A program made the position numbers and the translations under genes. Positions 26,113 through 29,921 of a stretch of 29,921 bases of DNA are shown piece after piece (the first letter of the stretch is position 1; every line of letters begins with the position of its first letter). Origin of the DNA: a virus; the IMG/VR virus record IMGVR_UViG_3300010354_000398, positions 1 to 29,921 of that record. One strand, written 5' to 3'. A model generated the notes under the pieces. It made no database searches. It was given only the letters and a program-made list of their open reading frames with translations, and was not told the origin of the DNA.

Positions 26113-26114
26113 TA

Positions 26115-26143
26115 AGTTTATGATATCTACTGGATTTTGTCAA
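26115..26143 (-). promoter_or_regulatory. Near-consensus sigma-70 early promoter
   Basis: On the minus strand TTGACA (6/6) and TAAACT (4/6) are separated by exactly 17 bp. The start site would lie near 26107, 50 bp before the chosen polymerase start. This is the best promoter in the window and would be read by the host RNA polymerase at once on infection. Confidence 0.9.
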
Positions 26144-26220
26144 GAAAAGAGTTCTCCGTGAAACTCAGGTTGCTGTAAGAAAGACAGAAGAGGGCGATTA
26201 AGCAACTGGTTCGCTGGTTC

Positions 26221-26259
26221 ATTGGTACCATATTGGTATCATATGGATCATGATATCAT
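26221..26259. promoter_or_regulatory. AT-rich palindrome cluster (operator or origin candidate)
   Basis: The stretch holds ggtacc, catatg, atcatgat (26247-26254) and a perfect 10-bp palindrome atgatatcat (26250-26259), plus a near-direct repeat attggtacca / attggtatca. It lies 80-140 bp upstream of the early promoter, next to the 19-bp repeats. A repressor or initiator binding site is plausible. No repressor gene was recognised. Confidence 0.45.
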
Positions 26260-26273
26260 TACTACTAATATAG

Positions 26274-26328
26274 CCAGTGGCAAAACCCGAAATCAGACCA
26301 GTGGCAAGAAATCAGACCAGTGGCAAGA
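26274..26328. repeat. Iteron-like direct repeats with 19-bp tandem unit
   Basis: ccagtggcaa occurs three times (26274, 26298 and 26317). The last two are part of a perfect 19-bp tandem repeat (26291-26309 and 26310-26328, aatcagaccagtggcaaga). The repeats lie in non-coding DNA between terminator and early promoter, as iterons or operators would. Confidence 0.75.
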
Positions 26329-26340
26329 GGTCTAATAGCC

Positions 26341-26370
26341 AAAAAAAAGCCCGCTTAGGAGTGCGGGCTT
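26341..26370 (-). terminator. Intrinsic terminator ending the late/fibre unit
   Basis: The perfect 8-bp stem aagcccgc/gcgggctt (26347-26370) with an 8-base loop is followed on the minus strand by a run of eight T. It stops transcripts coming from the fibre and small genes to the right before the early control region. Confidence 0.93.
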
Positions 26371-26387
26371 AAAACCTTATAGGTTTT
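26371..26387. repeat. Perfect 7-bp inverted repeat beside the terminator
   Basis: aaaacct-tat-aggtttt directly abuts the terminator stem. On the minus strand it comes just before the GC-rich hairpin, giving two hairpins in tandem. It may help pausing or protect the 3' end. Confidence 0.6.
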
Positions 26388-26447
26388 TGAATTTGGATCA
26401 GCCTTGCTGGCGAACCCGAGTGTGCTATCTCTTTAAGGGAATATAAA

Positions 26448-26561
26448 ATGGCGTTTTTATCAAGGCTTAAAGGATACAGAATGCGTATGTTTGTGTTAAA
26501 GCAAAACCAAACAACAGCACACTCAAGACTATTTAAGTCTTATATTATTTTATACCCTTAA
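26448..26561 (+). CDS. Possible plus-strand small protein (37 aa)
   Basis: This is the only plausible plus-strand gene. ATG 26448-26450 has AAGGGA eight bases upstream and the frame MAFLSRLKGYRMRMFVLKQN runs to TAA at 26559-26561, mostly in DNA with no minus-strand gene. The product is basic and hydrophobic. It converges on the end of the 108-aa frame (17-bp overlap). No good promoter is seen (a weak TTGCTG...TATCTC). If real, it could be a regulator divergent from the early unit; chance is also possible. Confidence 0.3.
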   Translation: MAFLSRLKGYRMRMFVLKQNQTTAHSRLFKSYIILYP

Positions 26562-26871
26562 AATCTATTTCGCAACCGCAGTTTAACCGTTGTCTTCGAG
26601 TGCGTAGATTAATCTTACTTTCCGAATCCGTAATTTTATTACAAATTGGACAATTCAAAGTTTTTGGTTTCAAAAACATTAGTTGCGGGAAACCCCGGGC
26701 CTTTTGTTTGCCCATGGCTACCTTACTTTTTACTTTGGCAAACTTAGTGGGTGCTTCAATACCTATAAACCAATGCTCGGCTACTTGATCTAATATTTGC
26801 TCTAACTTCTTTCGTTCCACATTTGGATTTATGTTATAGGTATTTGAGCAAAACAATAATTTGGACAACAA
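26545..26871 (-). CDS. Zinc-ribbon ORF of unknown function, start uncertain (up to 108 aa)
   Basis: The C-terminal half has CPICNK, then a basic stretch (SKINLRTRRQRL) and NCGCEID: two Cys pairs spaced as in zinc ribbons. The N-terminal half is helical and basic (KLEQILDQVAEHW, then KFAKVKSKVAMGKQKARGF). No ATG opens the full frame: the outermost start is TTG at 26869-26871 inside the upstream gene, GTG at 26818-26820 has no ribosome site, and an internal ATG (VAMGKQ) with AAGG upstream would give only about 55 aa. A nucleic-acid-binding protein is likely. It is the last gene before the terminator. Confidence 0.45.
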   Translation of the reverse strand: MLSKLLFCSNTYNINPNVERKKLEQILDQVAEHWFIGIEAPTKFAKVKSKVAMGKQKARGFPQLMFLKPKTLNCPICNKITDSESKINLRTRRQRLNCGCEIDFKGIK

Positions 26872-27058
26872 ATGCGGCCAATACTACATAGCCCAAACTT
26901 TTTATGGCCTTTAAATCGTCGGTTATGTGTCTTAGCACATTATTTTCAAGACTGGTTAATTTTGTCTCTATTTCTGTCATTTTCGCCTCTAATTCGTCAA
27001 GTTTTTGTTTGAATTTTGCTTGATTTGAGGTGGTTTTTGCCTGAATTTTTTCCGTCAT
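26834..27058 (-). CDS. Coiled coil plus C-terminal membrane anchor (74 aa, XhlA-like)
   Basis: The first 50 residues are a charged coiled coil (LDELEAKMTEIETKLTSLEN). Residues about 53-72 form one transmembrane helix (GYVVLAAFVVQIIVLL) ending in KYL. The layout equals XhlA-type proteins, which anchor holin or lysin functions in the membrane, though no Gly/hydrophilic signature allows a firm match. Its start overlaps the 56-aa gene (ATGA). It is the best candidate for part of a lysis module in a window where no endolysin is seen. A holin, antiholin or tail membrane protein are alternatives. Confidence 0.6.
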   Translation of the reverse strand: MTEKIQAKTTSNQAKFKQKLDELEAKMTEIETKLTSLENNVLRHITDDLKAIKSLGYVVLAAFVVQIIVLLKYL

Positions 27059-27225
27059 GATATTATCCTAATCCAGCCTTCATTTAGGCCTTGTTCTACA
27101 ATTTGGTATTGTTGTTCTGTGTTTTCGGCACTGCCCAAAAGCATTTGATACTCTGAATCAATTTCTATTTCAATTAGTTCCCAATTATTGGCCTGTGTAG
27201 CAGTAGTCCATATTCTCTCAAACAT
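27055..27225 (-). CDS. Small protein after the LamG-like gene (56 aa)
   Basis: ATG 27223-27225 with AAGGAAAG upstream; that ribosome site includes the stop codon of the LamG-like gene, so the two are coupled. The acidic product (FERIWTTATQANNWELIEIE, then EYQMLLGSAENTEQQYQIVE, ending LNEGWIRIIS) has no known family. It overlaps the coiled-coil membrane gene by ATGA. Confidence 0.65.
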   Translation of the reverse strand: MFERIWTTATQANNWELIEIEIDSEYQMLLGSAENTEQQYQIVEQGLNEGWIRIIS

Positions 27226-27234
27226 TTTCTTTCC

Positions 27235-28035
27235 TTAGGGTTGTGTAGGAGTTGGGAATTGCTTTTCAGGTGGTTGAAAGTTTGCCCTATAACGACCTAT
27301 ACCTTTGGTTATTCTTAGGTCATCCATTCTAAAATAACCTGTTCCTGTGGCAGGTGCGGCAGTTAATCTGTTATATTCATTGTAACCATTGTTGCCCAAC
27401 ATGGTGCCACCACGAGTGCTGTCAAAGCCGCCTGTGAAATCTAATGCTTTGGTATAAGAGCCTGCGTCATAGACACTGCCATTCACTGAGATATACAATC
27501 TACCACTGGTTCGGCTAAAAGCAATATGAGTCCAAGTATTGTGTGTGACTCGCCTTGGATGTGTGTATACAGTTACCACAGGACCAGGATCGATGTCACC
27601 ATTATACCAACTTATAGCCCAACCTGGATTTGTGGTGTTCCAACCATAAAAACTCCAGTTAGGTGATACTGTTACCGAGTCCACATTCTGATAACCATTT
27701 AATGACAACAGGGCAAAGTTACCCTTATTGGCAGTAGGTTGTGTGCCATAGAAGTTGACATGAAATTCAATAGTAAAGTCGCCTGTGCCAAACTTGAAGT
27801 AGTTGTTGTCATTAGGAGCAATTTTAACCCATTGGTTGTTGTTGCCAAAGTCCAAACTATGTGTGCCAAACTTTGGACTTGTTGTGCTAAAAGTCGTCGA
27901 AGTGTTGGTAACTGTGGTTAATGTGCCCGCTTCTGTGTTAAAATTATTATCAAACCTCATAAGGTTTATAGTCTCTGCCCAAAAAGGATCAACTACTTCC
28001 TTAGGAGGTGTTTGAATTGCGTGACTGAATAACAT
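27235..28035 (-). CDS. LamG / concanavalin-like (jelly roll) protein (266 aa)
   Basis: The pattern INLMRFDNNFNTE (usually LL-FDG--), then SPKFGTHSLDFGNNNQWVKI, FGTGDFTIEFHVNF, HNTWTHIAFSRTSGRLYISV and G-Y---DDLRITKGIGRY is the LamG-like domain found in phage fibres and tail proteins; the domain fills almost the whole protein. Such domains bind glycans. The ATG overlaps the fibre stop (TAATG), so it is made with the fibre and probably decorates it or the tail tip, although direct evidence is missing. No signal peptide or enzyme residues are seen. Confidence 0.85.
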   Translation of the reverse strand: MLFSHAIQTPPKEVVDPFWAETINLMRFDNNFNTEAGTLTTVTNTSTTFSTTSPKFGTHSLDFGNNNQWVKIAPNDNNYFKFGTGDFTIEFHVNFYGTQPTANKGNFALLSLNGYQNVDSVTVSPNWSFYGWNTTNPGWAISWYNGDIDPGPVVTVYTHPRRVTHNTWTHIAFSRTSGRLYISVNGSVYDAGSYTKALDFTGGFDSTRGGTMLGNNGYNEYNRLTAAPATGTGYFRMDDLRITKGIGRYRANFQPPEKQFPTPTQP

Positions 28036-29921
28036 TATGGTTGGAATCCTCTTGCTAATGAACCCAAATAGGCACCAACTGCGGTTCCTGTGCTACCCAA
28101 GTAGACCAAACTAATTAGGTCCGCTCCGTTGCTGTTGGTTGTTAAAGTTCTAACTCCGCCTGCCCAGACTGTGTTAGCATTTGTGCCTGTGACCAATGTT
28201 CTTGTGCCTGTGCTATCCTGTCTAACCAGGAATGTTAGGCTTTGACCTTGCGTAGCGTTAACAAATCCGTTGAATGTAGAGTTGCCTGCCAAAGTCATCA
28301 CATGAATTGTTGCACTTGATGGATCAAGGAAGAATGTTCCACCGTTATAGGTTCCATGATTGAATACTGTTTCAGTGACACCTTTAACAGTGATATTTCC
28401 TGTGAAAGTTCCACCACCAAATGGACTTCCACTTGGTCCAGTTGCACCTGTAAGTCCTGTTGCACCTGTAGCACCCACATCGCCTTGTGTGCCTTGAGCA
28501 CCTGTGGCACCAGCAGGTCCTGTGGCACCTGTTTCTCCTGTAGCACCTGTGGCGCCTTGGTTACCCGCACTACCTGCCGCACCTGTGGCGCCTTGGTTGC
28601 CTTGTGCGCCCTGAGCACCTGTAGCACCAATGCTACCAGAAACACCAGTTGCTCCTGTAGCACCTACCTCACCGCTAAATCCATTGGCACCAGTGGCTCC
28701 TTGATTGCCTGTTTGGCCAGTAGCACCTGTGCTACCTTGATCTCCCTGGATACCTGTGGCACCTGTAGCACCCACAGATCCCTGGGCTCCAGCACTACCA
28801 GTGGCTCCTTGATTGCCTGTTTGGCCCGTAGCACCTGTGCTACCTTGATCTCCCTGTAAACCAACAGGTCCAGTTGCACCTTGACTACCTGTTAAGCCCG
28901 TAGCACCTGTTGATCCCTGGTTTCCTTGACTACCTGTGGCACCTTGTGTGCCTGTAGGTCCAGTGGAGCCTGTAGCACCTGCTCCACTTAATAGATCCCA
29001 GTAAGCCGCCTGTGTATTTGGCTCCCAACCTATGTTGGTGGATTGTAAACTTACATAACTGCTGCCCCCGTATGAAACAACATCATTTAAAGAATAGGTT
29101 GTGGCAGTGCTCCAAACACCTTGGTGGTTAAACCCAAGTCCAGTAGCACCTGTGGCACCGTCAAGACCTGCAATACCTTGTGGTCCAGTTGCGCCTGTGC
29201 TTCCATATTCGCCTGTGGCACCTGTGCTACCTTGACTGCCTAATGCACCTGTTGAGCCTGTTAATCCTGTGGCACCTGTGCTTCCCTGTGGTCCAGTAGC
29301 ACCTGTTGATCCCTGACTACCTCCTATTGAAAATGCCCAAGAATCAAAAGGACCTAATTGTCCACTGACTTGTCTAACTTGTACAGTCATTGATGTGCTT
29401 GAATAAGCAGTAATATCGCCTACAATGACACCAAAAGATGCTTTACCTGTTACATATGACCCTACAATGTAAGCATTTGTTCCATATGATTGGTTAACAA
29501 TAAATGTCTTACTACCAAGTGTGGTAGAGTGTGAAGAAGTGCTGGTTAATCCATCATAACCAAGTCCAGTAGCACCTGTGCTTCCCTGTAGACCAGTGGC
29601 GCCTGTTGATCCCTGAGGACCTTGGATACCTGTGGCGCCTGTGGATCCAGTTAAACCTGTGCTGCCTTGGTCACCTTGAATGCCTTGAGGACCAGTAGCA
29701 CCTGTTGATCCAGTTTGTCCAGTAGCACCTGTAGAGCCTTGGTCACCTTGAATACCTGTAGCACCTGTTGATCCTTCATGTCCAGTGGCACCTGTTGAAC
29801 CTTGATTGCCTTGGATACCTGTTGCGCCTGTGCTGCCAGTTAAGCCTGTGGCACCAGTTGATCCTTCATGTCCAGTGGCACCTGTTGAACCTTGATTGCC
29901 TTGGATACCAGTTGCGCCAGT
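28035..29921 (-). CDS. Collagen-like tail fibre protein, N-terminus beyond the window
   Basis: The frame is open from TAA at 28035-28037 to the right edge (628 codons); an internal Met at 29388-29390 is not the start, because the frame continues upstream through a beta module ([14 protein letters not shown], then [13 protein letters not shown]) and more collagen triplets. Order from the right edge: collagen block (about 29560-29921), 80-residue beta module, collagen block (29140-29325), a short carbohydrate-binding-like module ([20 protein letters not shown]...YWDLL), a long collagen block (28430-28985) and a C-terminal beta domain ([19 protein letters not shown]...[19 protein letters not shown]) known from phage fibre ends. 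It probably carries the receptor-binding C-terminus. It may be the same polypeptide as the left-edge fibre. Confidence 0.9.
   Translation of the reverse strand, partial: TGATGIQGNQGSTGATGHEGSTGATGLTGSTGATGIQGNQGSTGATGHEGSTGATGIQGDQGSTGATGQTGSTGATGPQGIQGDQGSTGLTGSTGATGIQGPQGSTGATGLQGSTGATGLGYDGLTSTSSHSTTLGSKTFIVNQSYGTNAYIVGSYVTGKASFGVIVGDITAYSSTSMTVQVRQVSGQLGPFDSWAFSIGGSQGSTGATGPQGSTGATGLTGSTGALGSQGSTGATGEYGSTGATGPQGIAGLDGATGATGLGFNHQGVWSTATTYSLNDVVSYGGSSYVSLQSTNIGWEPNTQAAYWDLLSGAGATGSTGPTGTQGATGSQGNQGSTGATGLTGSQGATGPVGLQGDQGSTGATGQTGNQGATGSAGAQGSVGATGATGIQGDQGSTGATGQTGNQGATGANGFSGEVGATGATGVSGSIGATGAQGAQGNQGATGAAGSAGNQGATGATGETGATGPAGATGAQGTQGDVGATGATGLTGATGPSGSPFGGGTFTGNITVKGVTETVFNHGTYNGGTFFLDPSSATIHVMTLAGNSTFNGFVNATQGQSLTFLVRQDSTGTRTLVTGTNANTVWAGGVRTLTTNSNGADLISLVYLGSTGTAVGAYLGSLARGFQP
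28489..28553. repeat. 65-bp exact repeat, copy 2 (other copy 991-1055)
   Basis: Identical in 65 of 65 bases to 991-1055, same orientation, inside the collagen-like coding region. It links the left and right fibre segments by sequence. Confidence 0.9.
28690..28856. repeat. 108-bp period near-identical repeat in the collagen block
   Basis: The bases around 28690-28748 recur at 28798-28856 with one visible difference (ggccag/ggcccg). The period of 108 bp equals 36 residues or 12 collagen triplets. It is part of the fibre coding sequence. Confidence 0.8.
29767..29909. repeat. 90-bp tandem repeat at the right edge
   Basis: Bases 29767-29819 and 29857-29909 are identical (53 bp) with a period of exactly 90 bp (30 residues). 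The window ends 12 bases after the second copy. This is a likely reason for the sequence to stop here. Confidence 0.9.

Noticed and set aside
26390-26425. tRNA gene suggested by GGGTTCGCC on the minus strand
   Set aside because: There is no acceptor stem, anticodon arm or matching T-stem around it. No other tRNA-like cloverleaf was seen in the window.
26524-26541. Hairpin aagact/agtctt as terminator
   Set aside because: The stem is six base pairs and AT-rich, with no clear T-run right after it on the minus strand; the GC-rich stem at 26347-26370 explains termination.
28430-28985. CRISPR-like regular repeats
   Set aside because: Repeats are degenerate 9-bp multiples coding for Gly-x-y triplets, without constant repeat and unique spacer structure.
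29388-29390. Met codon as start of the right-hand fibre gene
   Set aside because: The same frame continues upstream without a stop to the window edge and encodes the first half of a beta module and more collagen triplets, so this Met is internal.

Overview
The window looks like most of the genome of a small tailed bacteriophage with a long non-contractile tail (siphovirus type). All well-supported genes lie on the minus strand and are tightly packed, with ATGA and TAATG overlaps and Shine-Dalgarno sites. The gene order is the classical one: terminase small and large subunits, portal, scaffold, major capsid protein, connectors, major tail protein, a G/GT-type frameshifted tail chaperone, tape measure, lambda J-like tip protein, then fibres. 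The long collagen-like fibres, a DUF6496 protein, a GT34-like glycosyltransferase and a tail-module acetyltransferase fit uncultured marine siphoviruses. That ecological assignment is inference, and the host cannot be named. A near-consensus sigma-70 promoter indicates a bacterial host.

Layout, read right to left in the direction of transcription. Early unit (26143 to 21841): a TTGACA-N17-TAAACT promoter drives a short, divergent family A-like polymerase, two HNH-type nuclease-like proteins and seven small unknown proteins, and ends at a strong intrinsic terminator (21841-21867). A second sigma-70-like promoter (22608-22636) lies inside it. Late unit (21808 to 1): packaging (TerS, TerL), portal, a glycosyltransferase, two tiny basic proteins, scaffold, capsid, connectors, major tail protein, terminator (14619-14639), chaperone with a GGGAAAG slippery site, tape measure, tail-tip proteins, GNAT acetyltransferase, J-like protein, fibre assembly chaperone, and three fibre or fibre-associated proteins. 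The last fibre runs off the left end.

The right-hand part (29921 to 26545) begins inside another collagen-like fibre that is open to the right edge. It is followed by a LamG-like protein, two small proteins (one coiled coil plus membrane anchor), a zinc-ribbon ORF and an intrinsic terminator (26341-26370). Both ends of the window fall in collagen-like fibre genes on the same strand, and the right edge sits in a near-perfect 90-bp tandem repeat. The simplest reading is a circular or circularly permuted genome of slightly more than 30 kb whose assembly broke in fibre repeats. The late unit would then run 21808 to 1 and on through 29921 to 26341, so the whole genome would be one early and one late transcription unit.

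The 26,058-26,544 control region holds the early promoter, palindromes, a perfect 19-bp tandem repeat (candidate operator or origin) and the late terminator. The most unusual items are the minimal polymerase, which is the only recognisable replication protein, the hairpin-array leader before the fibre genes (5116-5159), and recurrent TRTAAATA elements in five gaps between genes. No endolysin, integrase, tRNA or CRISPR array was recognised.
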